Part shown: piece after piece, positions 17,125-27,304 of the stretch
Numbering within the stretch: position 1 is the first letter of the stretch
Layout of the letters: each line of letters opens with the position of its first letter
Source: Pseudomonas resinovorans NBRC 106553
Lineage (GTDB): Bacteria > Pseudomonadota > Gammaproteobacteria > Pseudomonadales > Pseudomonadaceae
Direction of reading: 5' to 3'
DNA: 64,000 nucleotides
NCBI RefSeq assembly: GCF_000412695.1
Contig: NC_021499.1
Span: forward strand, 3,658,001-3,722,000
Notes under the pieces: model-generated
The model's database searches: none
Told to the model about the DNA's origin: nothing
Seen by the model: the letters and a program-made list of their open reading frames with translations, nothing else
Made by a program: the position numbers and the translations under genes

Positions 17125-17411
17125 GATCAAACTCCGAACTACAAACAAGGCAAAACAAAAAGCTCATCGAAGGCCCGATCGCGGCGGCTGACTGCAGCAC
17201 GCCCGAGCACGCGAATGGCGGCGGGCCGATGATCGATACGGGAGATAGGACCAGCCCCATTCCCAATTCGTTCGCTAGCTATCTTGTTTTGCAGGTGGCG
17301 GAGGCCTGGCAAATACCACTGACGCCAGGAGCCTAGAGCGCCCCGAACCGTCTGTCGGTCCACCTGCTGAAAGCGCCCCGTGCGCACCACTGGACGGCAT
17401 ATCGGCGACGC

Positions 17412-18335
17412 TCAGGCATGTCCACGGGCGAGCGTCGCGCCGAGCTGGGCCAGTTGCTCGCGCAGCCAGCCCAGGCCGGGCGCCAGCTCCTGCTGGCGGT
17501 GCCAGATCAGGCTCACCTGCACGGGCGGCGTCGTCACCGGCAGCGGGGCCACCGCGAGGGGGTAGATGGCCGCAAAGTGCTCCGCCAGGCGGCGTGGTAC
17601 GGTGCCCAGCAGATCGGAACGCGCCACGATGGGTGGAATCGACAAGTAGTGCGGAACATGCAGCCCCGCGCGCCGCTTTACCTTCGCCGAGCCCAGGACG
17701 ATCTCCAGCGGCGAACCACGCCCGGCACGGGGCAATATCAGCACGTGCTGGCTGGCCAGGTAGCCGTCCAGCGTGAGTCCACCCGTGAAAGCCGGGTGCC
17801 CGGACCGGCCGATCACCACCAGGTCTTCCTCCATCAGGGGCTGGTAACGGAGATCGGGATTGTCGAAGTAGAGATAGTCGATGGCCAGGTCCAGTTCGCC
17901 GGTGGCCAGTCGCGTTACCAGGCTTTGCGCGTCGTCGTCCTGCACTTCCAGCACCACCTTCGGTGCTTCGTTGCGCAGTTGCTCCAGCAGCGTCGGCAGC
18001 AGCATGGCCTGGGCGTAATCGTTCATTGAAAGTCGAAAGCAGTGCTCGGCCTGCGGATCGAAGCCTTCCTGGGCACCCAGTCCGAGTTGCAGCAGGTTGA
18101 GGGCCTGGCGCACTGGGCCGTAGAGCACCTGGGCATGGGCGGTGGGCGACATGCCACGGGCGGTGCGCTTGAACAGCGGCTCGCCCAGCTGACTACGCAA
18201 GCGCGCCAGGGCATTGCTCACCGCCGGCTGGCTCATGTGCAGGCGCGTGGCGGCCCGCGACAGGTTCTGTTCCTGCATCAGGGCGTCGAATACCAGCAGC
18301 AGGTTGAGGTCGAGGCGGCGCAAATTCAGGCTCAT
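17412..18335 (-). CDS. LysR-family regulator
   Basis: 307 residues. The N-terminal winged helix is clear (LRRLDLNLLLVFDALMQEQN, AATRLHMSQPAVSNALARLR, FKRTARGMSPTAHA), of the NodD/LeuO-like subgroup that begins with a DLNLL motif, and is followed by a periplasmic-binding-like effector domain. It is divergent from the hydroxylase-SRPBCC gene with 88 bp between starts, so that gene is its likely target. Effector unknown. Confidence 0.9.
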   Translation of the reverse strand: MSLNLRRLDLNLLLVFDALMQEQNLSRAATRLHMSQPAVSNALARLRSQLGEPLFKRTARGMSPTAHAQVLYGPVRQALNLLQLGLGAQEGFDPQAEHCFRLSMNDYAQAMLLPTLLEQLRNEAPKVVLEVQDDDAQSLVTRLATGELDLAIDYLYFDNPDLRYQPLMEEDLVVIGRSGHPAFTGGLTLDGYLASQHVLILPRAGRGSPLEIVLGSAKVKRRAGLHVPHYLSIPPIVARSDLLGTVPRRLAEHFAAIYPLAVAPLPVTTPPVQVSLIWHRQQELAPGLGWLREQLAQLGATLARGHA

Positions 18336-18423
18336 GAATAATGCACATTCTGACTATCCATTATCGGAATAAAGCATTCATCACTAGACTCGAAGACATG
18401 TCAACAAGACTGCCGGAGCAGCC

Positions 18424-19563
18424 ATGAGCCACGACACCCAGGCCTTTCGCGAGCGCTATCGCGCGGGCATCCACCCCCGCTACAACGTCTGGCTGCATGG
18501 CGGCTTCGTGTTGCTCTACGGGGCCGCCTGCCTGGCCTTCTTCATCGGCGGCCTGGACGACGTGAAGCCCTGGGAGTGGCTGGTGGTGCCGGCGGCGCTG
18601 GTGTTCTTCAACTGGGGCGAATACTCGATCCACAAGAACCTCGGCCACCACAAGACCCGTGCCGGGGCCATGTTCTACAAGCGCCACACGGGCGATCACC
18701 ATAGTTTCTTCGTGGCCGGGACCATGACCTGGGACTCGGCCCGGGACTGGCGGGTGATCCTCTTCCCCGCCTGGCTGATCCTCTTCTACAGCGTCGGGCT
18801 GTTCGCCGCCTGGTGGCTGCTGTCCTTCGTCAACGCCAATGTCGCCGGGCTATTCTCGACCACCATGCTGGCCGGCTACCTGAGCTATGAAGTGTTCCAC
18901 GCCTGCGAGCACCTGCCCGACAGCCACCCGATCTCGCGGCTGCCGTGGATCCGCCACATGCGCCGGCTGCACGAACTGCACCACCGCCGCGACCTGATGC
19001 AGACCCATAACTTCAACCTGGTCTTCCCATTGATGGACTGGCTCAAGGGCAGCCTGCACTGGGAACCGCTGGAACCGGAGAGTCCCATGACCCGCATGCA
19101 ACACGACGTGGAAATCGCCCGCAGCCCGGATCAGGTCCTGGCCTATGCCAGCACCGCCACCCGCTGGCCGGAATGGCACCCCTCCTCCCTGCGGGTCGAT
19201 GGTCCTGCCGGGCCGCTACCGGCGGGCAGCCATTTCGAAGAAGACATCCACGCCGGCGGACGCGCCGGCCACCTGAGCTGGGACGTCACCGAGTACAGCC
19301 CCGGCCGCTGCTGGCGCGCGGTCGCCCGCGGCACCCACGGGCTGCACCTGGAACTGACCTACGAATGCGAATCCACGCCGACCGGCACCCGCTTCGTGCG
19401 TACGCTGGACTACGGCTTTGATGGGCTAGGTATGCGGATTGCCAACTGGCTGGTGATGCGCCGCAAGATCGACCGCGAGTCGGCGGAATCCATGGCGCAA
19501 TTGAAGGAGATGGCTGAACGCACCATCGAGCGGCCCGCCACGCGCCAGCACGACCTGGCCTGA
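18424..19563 (+). CDS. Fatty acid hydroxylase/sterol desaturase domain fused to SRPBCC domain
   Basis: 379 residues. Residues 1-220 are a membrane di-iron hydroxylase: hydrophobic segments near residues 21-40 and 50-64 and around 120-150, and His clusters HKNLGHH, HTGDHHSFF, HACEHL and HELHHRR, which supply the metal ligands. From about residue 222 (TRMQHDVEIARSPDQVLAY) to 370 the protein has an SRPBCC/START-like domain (WPEWHPSSLRVDGPAGPLPAG; LELTYECESTPTGTRFVRTLDY), which binds hydrophobic ligands. A joint lipid-binding and hydroxylating enzyme is a fair inference; the substrate is not known. GGAGCAGCC precedes the ATG. A 21-bp tandem duplication covers its stop codon. Confidence 0.85.
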   Translation: MSHDTQAFRERYRAGIHPRYNVWLHGGFVLLYGAACLAFFIGGLDDVKPWEWLVVPAALVFFNWGEYSIHKNLGHHKTRAGAMFYKRHTGDHHSFFVAGTMTWDSARDWRVILFPAWLILFYSVGLFAAWWLLSFVNANVAGLFSTTMLAGYLSYEVFHACEHLPDSHPISRLPWIRHMRRLHELHHRRDLMQTHNFNLVFPLMDWLKGSLHWEPLEPESPMTRMQHDVEIARSPDQVLAYASTATRWPEWHPSSLRVDGPAGPLPAGSHFEEDIHAGGRAGHLSWDVTEYSPGRCWRAVARGTHGLHLELTYECESTPTGTRFVRTLDYGFDGLGMRIANWLVMRRKIDRESAESMAQLKEMAERTIERPATRQHDLA

Positions 19564-19589
19564 GGGCGGCACGACCTGGCCTGAGGGCG
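19548..19589 (+). repeat. Perfect 21-bp tandem duplication over a stop codon
   Basis: Two identical 21-base units (19548-19568 and 19569-19589), each GCACGACCTGGCC then TGAGGGCG, so the stop TGA of the hydroxylase gene occurs in both copies. The second copy is non-coding. It looks like a recent slippage event. Confidence 0.9.
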
Positions 19590-19598
19590 AAAGGCAGA

Positions 19599-19635
19599 AA
19601 CGAAAACGCCGCTCGAATGAGCGGCGTTTTCGTTT
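19599..19635. terminator. Bidirectional terminator shared by hydroxylase gene and tRNA operon
   Basis: Stem AACGAAAACGCCGCTC pairs with GAGCGGCGTTTTCGTT around GAAT. It lies after the plus-strand hydroxylase stop and just after the 3' end of the last tRNA on the minus strand, and has A and T runs on both sides, so it can work in both directions. Confidence 0.9.
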
Positions 19636-19638
19636 AAC

Positions 19639-19714
<76 letters not shown>

Positions 19715-19729
19715 ATACAACTTTGAAAC

Positions 19730-19805
19730 TGGCGTCCCCTAGGGGACTCGAACCCCTGTTACCGCCGTGAAAGGGCGGTGTCCTAGGCCACTAGACGAAG
19801 GGGAC
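19730..19805 (-). tRNA. tRNA-Glu(TTC)
   Basis: 76 nt with encoded CCA. Begins GTCCCCTTCGTCTAG on the minus strand, anticodon loop CTTTCAC, T arm GGTTCGAGTCCCC, ends GGGGACGCCA. Identical to the copy at 20066-20141. Confidence 0.97.
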
Positions 19806-19811
19806 TGAAAC

Positions 19812-19887
<76 letters not shown>

Positions 19888-19975
19888 AGTAACGTTTACA
19901 GTCCGCATCCTTTCGGATGCGCCCTCCGACCCTTGCGGATCGAAGTGAACAAGGCCGAGGCCCTGCTTGAAAATC

Positions 19976-20051
<76 letters not shown>

Positions 20052-20065
20052 ATTTGACGCTTTAA

Positions 20066-20141
20066 TGGCGTCCCCTAGGGGACTCGAACCCCTGTTACCG
20101 CCGTGAAAGGGCGGTGTCCTAGGCCACTAGACGAAGGGGAC
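20066..20141 (-). tRNA. tRNA-Glu(TTC)
   Basis: First tRNA of the operon in transcription order, 76 nt with CCA encoded, anticodon TTC, identical to the copy at 19730-19805. Fourteen bases separate it from the next tRNA-Gly. Confidence 0.97.
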
Positions 20142-20222
20142 GCGGCCCGGAGCTTACAACAGCTTTTACGCTTTCTTCCGGCTTCTCCGTTTTGCCTCAG
20201 GCATCGCGTCGAAGTGGCGCGC

Positions 20223-20251
20223 ATTCTAGGGAGGCTTTGAACACCCGTCAA
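20223..20251 (-). promoter_or_regulatory. Sigma-70 promoter of the tRNA operon
   Basis: On the minus strand TTGACG (20246-20251) and TAGAAT (20223-20228) are separated by exactly 17 bases. Upstream is an A/T-rich stretch (about 20255-20285) resembling an UP element, and downstream of the -10 is a GC-rich discriminator GCGCGCC, the features of a strong, stringently controlled stable-RNA promoter. Confidence 0.85.
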
Positions 20252-20371
20252 CCCTCTATCAAAAACTTTTTAAAATCAAAGACTTCTGCTCAAAAATTGA
20301 TCCACCTCTATGAGCGCCGCAGGCGAGCCTCTACACTCGGCCGACCTTACAAGAACATCGGAGCCCCACAG

Positions 20372-21142
20372 ATGTCGCCACTCGTGATCACCCTGCTGAT
20401 CGTTGTCGGTATCGTCATCCTCATCGTTATTGGCTACGTGAACCATATGGTGGAGAACAGCAAGCTGGAGAAGGCGCGCCTCAAGGCCGATCTCAGCGAC
20501 CGTCTGCGCCGTTGTGCCGACCTCAGTGAAACCCTCCCCGGCCAGATGGTGTCCCCCGGCCTGAAGCTCCTGCTGGCCCGCCTGCAACTGCAGTTCGGCG
20601 AACGCCTGCTGCAAGTGGACAAGCACGACGCCGCCCTCAAGACCCGTCTCGAGCAATTGCGCAGCCTGGTCGCCCAGGGCGAGTCCATCCCGGTGGCCAA
20701 CCCGCCACAGAAGATCCTCAGCGAAGCCAAGGCCAAGGAAATCCGCTTCCAGCTGGAAAGCCTCCACGGCCAGGTCACCCGCGCCGCCCAGGATGGCCAG
20801 CTGCCCGCCAACGAAGCCAAGAGCTGGGTCAAGGAAATCCGCGACATGCTGGTGCAGCTGCATGTGGAGTTCTTCACCAACCTCGGCCTGCAGGCGCTGC
20901 AGGAAAACCAGCCGCGCCAGTCCCGCCTCGCTTTCGAACGTGGCGTCCAGTACCTGCAGAAGCAGCCCGACCCCGCCCGTTACCAGGCCCACCTGCAACA
21001 GTTGAAGGCCCAGCTCGCCCGGGCCAACGCCCTGGTCCTGGAAAACGGCCAACCCAGCATCGACGAACCGAGCGAGCTGACCGAGGGTCTGAAGTCACTG
21101 GATGACGAAGATCTCTGGAAGAAGAAGAACATCTACGACTGA
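20372..21142 (+). CDS. Membrane-anchored protein of unknown function (PA2820-type)
   Basis: 256 residues. One N-terminal membrane helix (MSPLVITLLIVVGIVILIVI) is followed by a charged, helical cytoplasmic body with many Leu, Gln and Arg residues (LKLLLARLQLQFGERLLQVD; AKEIRFQLESLHGQVTRAAQ), and an acidic tail ending SLDDEDLWKKKNIYD. The body looks like a TPR- or coiled-coil-type scaffold; no catalytic motif. The position between the tRNA array and the GST gene is as I recall for P. aeruginosa PA2820. Start chosen at the ATG before the membrane helix; upstream in-frame codons overlap the tRNA promoter. Confidence 0.8.
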   Translation: MSPLVITLLIVVGIVILIVIGYVNHMVENSKLEKARLKADLSDRLRRCADLSETLPGQMVSPGLKLLLARLQLQFGERLLQVDKHDAALKTRLEQLRSLVAQGESIPVANPPQKILSEAKAKEIRFQLESLHGQVTRAAQDGQLPANEAKSWVKEIRDMLVQLHVEFFTNLGLQALQENQPRQSRLAFERGVQYLQKQPDPARYQAHLQQLKAQLARANALVLENGQPSIDEPSELTEGLKSLDDEDLWKKKNIYD

Positions 21143-21165
21143 TCCGCTCAGACGAGGACCACCCG

Positions 21166-21831
21166 ATGAGCCTGACCCTTTACGGCGCCCCGCTGTCGCC
21201 CTTCGTGCGCAAGGTGCGCCTCTACCTGCTGGAAAAGGGCCTGGACTACCAGCTGGAGGTCGTATCGCCCTTCAGCCAGCCGACCTGGTTCCGCGAACTA
21301 AGCCCCCTTGGGCGCATCCCCGCCCTGCGTGACGGCGACATGACCCTGGCCGACTCCAGCGTGATCTGCCAGTACCTGGAGGAAAAGCACGCCGAACTGG
21401 CCCCGCTCTACGGCCGCGACGCCGGGGAGCGCGCGCGGGTGCGCTGGCTGGAGAAGTACTGCGACTACGAACTGGCGCCCCTGACCACCTTCGGCGTGTT
21501 CCGCAACCGCACACTGAAGCCGTCCATGGGCCAGCCCTGCGATGAGGCCGCGGTGCAGGCCGCCCTGGTGGACAAGCTGCCGCCCCACTTCGACTACCTG
21601 GAGAAGTCCCTGGGCGATGCCCAATACTTCGTCGGCGAGCGCCTGAGCATGGCCGACCTGGCCTTCGCCACCCAGGTGATCAACATGGAACACGGCGGCG
21701 AGCGCCTGGATGCCGAACGCTGGCCGGGCCTGGCGGCCCACCACGAGCGGCTCGCCGCTCGGGAATCCGTGCAGGCGGTATTGCCGGGCGAGCAGAAGAT
21801 CCTCGCCAAGCTGGCTGGCCGCAGCCTGTAG
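21166..21831 (+). CDS. Glutathione S-transferase family protein
   Basis: 221 residues: thioredoxin-like N-terminal domain (LTLYGAPLSPFVRKVRLYLLE, with SPFVRK at the active-site position, and LADSSVICQYLEEKH binding the gamma-Glu part of glutathione), then the all-helical domain (YFVGERLSMADLAFATQVIN). Catalyses glutathione conjugation or reduction in the cytoplasm; substrate unknown. Follows the PA2820-type gene by 23 bp, probably co-transcribed, and is ended by a good terminator. Confidence 0.92.
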   Translation: MSLTLYGAPLSPFVRKVRLYLLEKGLDYQLEVVSPFSQPTWFRELSPLGRIPALRDGDMTLADSSVICQYLEEKHAELAPLYGRDAGERARVRWLEKYCDYELAPLTTFGVFRNRTLKPSMGQPCDEAAVQAALVDKLPPHFDYLEKSLGDAQYFVGERLSMADLAFATQVINMEHGGERLDAERWPGLAAHHERLAARESVQAVLPGEQKILAKLAGRSL

Positions 21832-21833
21832 CA

Positions 21834-21847
21834 GCGAATTCATTCGC
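21834..21847. repeat. GCGAATTCATTCGC repeat word, copy 1
   Basis: Near-palindromic GCGAATTCATTCGC right after the GST stop. The same word or its reverse complement recurs at 35902-35915 and 41279-41292, with a partial copy near 35974. Intergenic repeat family of unknown role. Confidence 0.6.
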
Positions 21848-21850
21848 GCA

Positions 21851-21882
21851 GAAAAAAGCCCGGACGTGTCCGGGCTTTTTCA
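21851..21882. terminator. Terminator between GST and fRMsr genes
   Basis: GAAAAAAGCCCGGAC, loop GT, then GTCCGGGCTTTTTC: a strong GC stem flanked by A and T runs. Serves the convergent GST gene (plus) and msrC gene (minus). Confidence 0.9.
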
Positions 21883-21893
21883 TGATCGCGCGA

Positions 21894-22376
21894 TCAGCAG
21901 TCGGTCAAGCGCAGAAATATCTCGACCAGGCGCTCGATACCAACCTGGTCCTCTTCCTTGAACCGCGCCAGCTCCGGGCTGTCCAGATCGAGCACACCGA
22001 TCAGGCGACCGTCCTTGACCAGGGGCACCACCAACTCACTGTTGGAGGCGCTGTCGCAGGCGATGTGCCCGGGGAAGGCGTGCACGTCCTCCACCCGCTG
22101 GGTTTCCCTCGTGCGCGCCGCCGCACCGCACACGCCCCTGGCGAAGGGAATGCGTACGCAGGCGACCTTGCCCTGGAACGGGCCCAGTACCAGCTCCTCA
22201 TTGCGGTTCAGGTAGAAACCGGCCCAGTTCAGGTCCGGCAGCTCGTTGAAGAGGAAGGCGGAGAACTGCGAGCTGTTGGCGATGAAATCACGTTCATCGG
22301 CCAGCAGGGACTCCAGTTGCGCGGCCAGCAGCGCATAGCCTTCAAGGCCGGCGCCGGCTTGTTGCAGATCGATCAT
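21894..22376 (-). CDS. msrC: Free methionine-(R)-sulfoxide reductase (GAF type)
   Basis: 160 residues, one GAF domain closely like E. coli YebR/fRMsr. The three redox cysteines are C73 (VACVRIPFARG), C83 (GVCGAAAR) and C107 (GHIACDSASNSELV); their spacing of 10 and 24 residues equals that of C84, C94 and C118 in the E. coli enzyme. It reduces free L-Met-R-sulfoxide with thioredoxin. Start at 22376 overlaps the stop of the DUF815 ATPase gene by ATGA. Another methionine sulfoxide reductase (MsrB, protein-bound) is 4.5 kb away. Confidence 0.9.
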   Translation of the reverse strand: MIDLQQAGAGLEGYALLAAQLESLLADERDFIANSSQFSAFLFNELPDLNWAGFYLNRNEELVLGPFQGKVACVRIPFARGVCGAAARTRETQRVEDVHAFPGHIACDSASNSELVVPLVKDGRLIGVLDLDSPELARFKEEDQVGIERLVEIFLRLTDC

Positions 22377-23269
22377 TTGACTGACTCCAGCAAAGCGAGC
22401 CCGACCCAATGGCGGGCGAATTGGTAGGCGCAACGGCCATTGCGATTGCCGCGCCCAAGGGCCCAGCGGATCGCCAGTTTTTCCAGCTCCTCGGTCCACT
22501 CCCACTTCAGCGCGGCCGGTTCGGCCAGCACCTCGATCCAGTGGCGCACCACGGCCAGGAAGTGTTCCTGGGTGAAGGGATAGAAGGACAGCCAGAGACC
22601 GAAGCGGTCCGACAGCGCGATCTTGTCCTCCACCGCTTCATTGGGGTGCAGTTCGCCGTCGACCATCTGCCAGTGCTCGTTGTCGCTCTGCTTCTCCGGC
22701 ACCAGGTGGCGACGGTTCGAGGTGGCGTACAGCAGCACATTGTCCGGGGCTCGCTCCAGCGAGCCGTCCAGCACGCTCTTGAGCACGCGGTAGTCGCCCT
22801 CGCCCGCCTCGAAGGACAGGTCGTCGCAGAACAGCACGAAACGCTGCGACAGCCCCGCCAGCGCCTCCACCACGCGGGGCAGGTCGGCCAGGTGGTCGCG
22901 TTCGATCTCGATCAGGCGCAGGCCCGCGCCGGCGTGTTCGGCCAGCAGCGCGCGCACCAGGGAAGACTTGCCGGTGCCACGGGCGCCCCAGAGCAGCGCG
23001 TGGTTGGCCGGCAGGCCATCGACGAACTGACGGGTATTGGCGGCAAGCTGCTCGCGCTGCCTGTCGACGCCGATCAGGTCGGCCAGGGACAGGTCCAGGC
23101 TCACCTCCAGCGGTTGCAGGTAGCCGCTGCGGCCGTCGCGATGCCAACGCGCGGCCAGGCTCTTCTGCCAGTCGATCTCCGGACGGATCGCCGGCAACAG
23201 GGGTTCGAGGCGCGCCAGCACCGCATCGGCGCGCTCGAGAATTTCATACAGACGGGAATCCACGTTCAA
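22373..23269 (-). CDS. DUF815 family AAA ATPase
   Basis: 298 residues. Walker A is GARGTGKSSLVRALL (about residue 95), Walker B is FVLFCDDLSFE, and sensor 1 is VLLYATSNRRHLVP; the DUF815 signature SDRFGLWLSFYPFTQEHFL is present. The role of this family is unsettled; members are cytoplasmic AAA+ proteins of DnaA/Cdc6-like shape. It is translationally coupled to msrC and runs divergently from sagS (94 bp between starts). Confidence 0.9.
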   Translation of the reverse strand: MNVDSRLYEILERADAVLARLEPLLPAIRPEIDWQKSLAARWHRDGRSGYLQPLEVSLDLSLADLIGVDRQREQLAANTRQFVDGLPANHALLWGARGTGKSSLVRALLAEHAGAGLRLIEIERDHLADLPRVVEALAGLSQRFVLFCDDLSFEAGEGDYRVLKSVLDGSLERAPDNVLLYATSNRRHLVPEKQSDNEHWQMVDGELHPNEAVEDKIALSDRFGLWLSFYPFTQEHFLAVVRHWIEVLAEPAALKWEWTEELEKLAIRWALGRGNRNGRCAYQFARHWVGLALLESVK

Positions 23270-23362
23270 CTCCTTGACTCAGCCGCAGTCACCAGGCGCT
23301 GCCGGCAGACCGGATAGGCTATGCTTGGCAAGCCCTCGGAACAAGGCCAAATCCTACGCCCC

Positions 23363-25670
<2,308 letters not shown>

Positions 25671-25690
<20 letters not shown>

Positions 25691-26138
25691 GCTGGCCCAA
25701 CAGCTCGCCCAGGCGCGCGCGCAGTTCGGCCATCTCGTTGAGATCCAGGCCGCTGGCGCAGATCAGCTCATTGCGCAGGGGTCCCACCTTGCCGCGCAGG
25801 GCGGCGCCCTCCTCGCTCAGCGCCAGATGCACTTCGCGCTCGTCGTGGGCGGCGCGCCGGCGCCGCACCAGCCCGAGTTGCTCCAGGCGCTTGAGCAGCG
25901 GCGTGAGGGTTCCCGAGTCCAGCAACAGGCGCTCGCCCAGTGCCTTCACCGTGGGTTGCTCCGGCGCGCGCGCATGCCACTCCCAGAGCACCAGCATGAC
26001 CAGGTACTGCGGGTAGGTCAGGCCAAGGGGCTCCAGCAGCGGCCGATAGCCACGGATGACCGCCCGCGACGCGGCGTAGAGCTTGAAGCACAACTGGTTG
26101 TCCAGCAGCAGCTCGGGCTCGATCGACGGCGTGTTCAT
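25671..26138 (-). CDS. ospR: OspR-type MarR/OhrR-family peroxide-sensing repressor
   Basis: 155 residues with the MarR winged helix ([53 protein letters not shown]). The peroxidatic cysteine C17 sits in [16 protein letters not shown], and a second cysteine C127 near the C-terminus makes this a two-Cys OhrR-type sensor. It should lose DNA binding when oxidised. The ATG overlaps the stop of gpx by ATGA, so regulator and enzyme form one operon whose promoter region holds a 24-bp palindrome (26667-26690). In P. aeruginosa OspR controls the neighbouring gpx (PA2826). Confidence 0.9.
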
Positions 26139-26620
26139 TTCAGCAGCGCTTCGATCTCGGCGTTCAGCTCTTCCGGCTTGGTGGTGGGCGCGAAGCGCTT
26201 GATCTGCCGGCCATCCTGGCTGATCAGGAACTTGGTGAAGTTCCACTTGATGCCCTGGCTGCCCAGCAGGCCCGGTGCGCGCTTCTTCAGCTGCACATAG
26301 AGCGGATGGGCGCTCGCACCGTTCACCTCGATCTTCTTGAACAGCGGGAAACTGACGCCGAAGTTCAGCTCGCAGAACTCGGTGATGGCGCCCTCATCGC
26401 CCGGCTCCTGCTTGCCGAACTGGTTGCAGGGGAAGCCCAACACCACCAGGCCGCGTTCCTTGTATTGCTGCCAGAGCCCTTCCAGGCCCTTGTACTGCGG
26501 AGTGAAGCCGCACTTGCTGGCGGTATTGACCACCAACAGGGCCTTGCCGCCGAAGTCCGCAAGGGTCTTCTGCTCGCCTTTGATGGTGGTGACGGGGATA
26601 TCGAGAATCTTGTCGCTCAT
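26135..26620 (-). CDS. Glutathione peroxidase (thiol type)
   Basis: 161 residues, normal family length. Active-site motifs are present: VVNTASKCGFTPQY with Cys in place of selenocysteine, GFPCNQFGKQEPG, and KWNFTKFLI. It reduces hydroperoxides with glutathione or thioredoxin in the cytoplasm. I start at MSDKILDIPV. Translation from an upstream TTG at 26668 would add a short hydrophobic stretch (MLAIFLATYFPAQA) that resembles an export signal, but this codon lies inside the operator palindrome, so I reject it. First gene of the gpx-ospR operon. Confidence 0.92.
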   Translation of the reverse strand: MSDKILDIPVTTIKGEQKTLADFGGKALLVVNTASKCGFTPQYKGLEGLWQQYKERGLVVLGFPCNQFGKQEPGDEGAITEFCELNFGVSFPLFKKIEVNGASAHPLYVQLKKRAPGLLGSQGIKWNFTKFLISQDGRQIKRFAPTTKPEELNAEIEALLK

Positions 26621-26666
26621 GTCGGCTGCCTGCGCAGGGAAGTAGGTGGCGAGAAAAATAGCCAAC

Positions 26667-26690
26667 AATTAAATTGCGCGCAATTTAATT
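26667..26690. promoter_or_regulatory. 24-bp perfect palindrome, candidate OspR operator
   Basis: AATTAAATTGCG followed directly by its reverse complement CGCAATTTAATT. It lies 46 bp upstream of the gpx start and just beyond the msrB terminator. A/T arms around a central TTGCGCGCAA resemble OhrR/MarR operators. The core TTGCGCGC also occurs in the sites beside the OhrR-like gene at 46.7-47.3 kb. Confidence 0.75.
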
Positions 26691-26698
26691 TCTCTATG

Positions 26699-26723
26699 AA
26701 AAGGCCCGCCTCTCGGCGAGCCT
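26699..26723 (-). terminator. Terminator of msrB
   Basis: On the minus strand AGGCTCGCC, loop GAGA, GGCGGGCCT and then TTTTC. Lies 17 bp after the msrB stop and separates msrB from the gpx operon promoter. Confidence 0.75.
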
Positions 26724-26739
26724 GGCTACACCGCCCGAT

Positions 26740-27132
26740 TCAGCGCGGTTCGAGCTTCAGCGACACCGAGTTGATGCAGTAGCGCATCCCCGTGGGGCGC
26801 GGACCATCGGGGAAGACATGACCCAGGTGGGCGTCGCAGCGGGCGCAGCGCACTTCGATGCGGTGCATGCCGTGGCTGAAGTCCTCGAGCTCGGTGATGA
26901 CGTCCTTGGCCAGCGGCTGGAAGTAGCTCGGCCAGCCGCTGCCGGAATCGTACTTGGCATCGGAATCGAACAGCGCCTCGCCGCAGCAGGCGCAATGGTA
27001 GATGCCCGGCGTCTTGGTGGCATGGTACTCACCGGTGAAGGCACGCTCGGTGCCGCCCAGGCGGCAGACGTGGAACTGGGCGTCGGAAAGCTCCTCGCGC
27101 CAGCTATCCAGGGGTTTTTCAAGCTTGTCCAT
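26740..27132 (-). CDS. msrB: Peptide methionine-(R)-S-oxide reductase MsrB
   Basis: 130 residues. Zinc ligands C47, C50 (HCACCG), C96 and C99 ([13 protein letters not shown]) and the catalytic C119 (RYCINSVSL) are all present, with the [11 protein letters not shown] substrate motif. Reduces Met-R-sulfoxide in proteins using thioredoxin. Start at 27132 is supported by GAGGAC; a 27192 start has no site. Own terminator separates it from gpx although both belong to the same oxidative repair neighbourhood. Confidence 0.95.
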   Translation of the reverse strand: MDKLEKPLDSWREELSDAQFHVCRLGGTERAFTGEYHATKTPGIYHCACCGEALFDSDAKYDSGSGWPSYFQPLAKDVITELEDFSHGMHRIEVRCARCDAHLGHVFPDGPRPTGMRYCINSVSLKLEPR

Positions 27133-27304
27133 GACAGTCCTCGGCAGTAGTAAAAATCCCGCTCCCGACCTTTTCGGGCCATCGGGCCGCACGTATCATG
27201 CGCGATTCATCAGACGCCAGTCTGGCAGCGGCGTTACAGGCTGCCAAGGCGCATCGATCCCCGTCGCTTGCGCGACTCTTTCCACCTCGGGACATTCACG
27301 CATC

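Noticed and set aside
26621..26668. Possible signal peptide extension of glutathione peroxidase from a TTG
   Set aside because: The codon lies in the operator palindrome, no ribosome site, and the shorter start gives the usual length.
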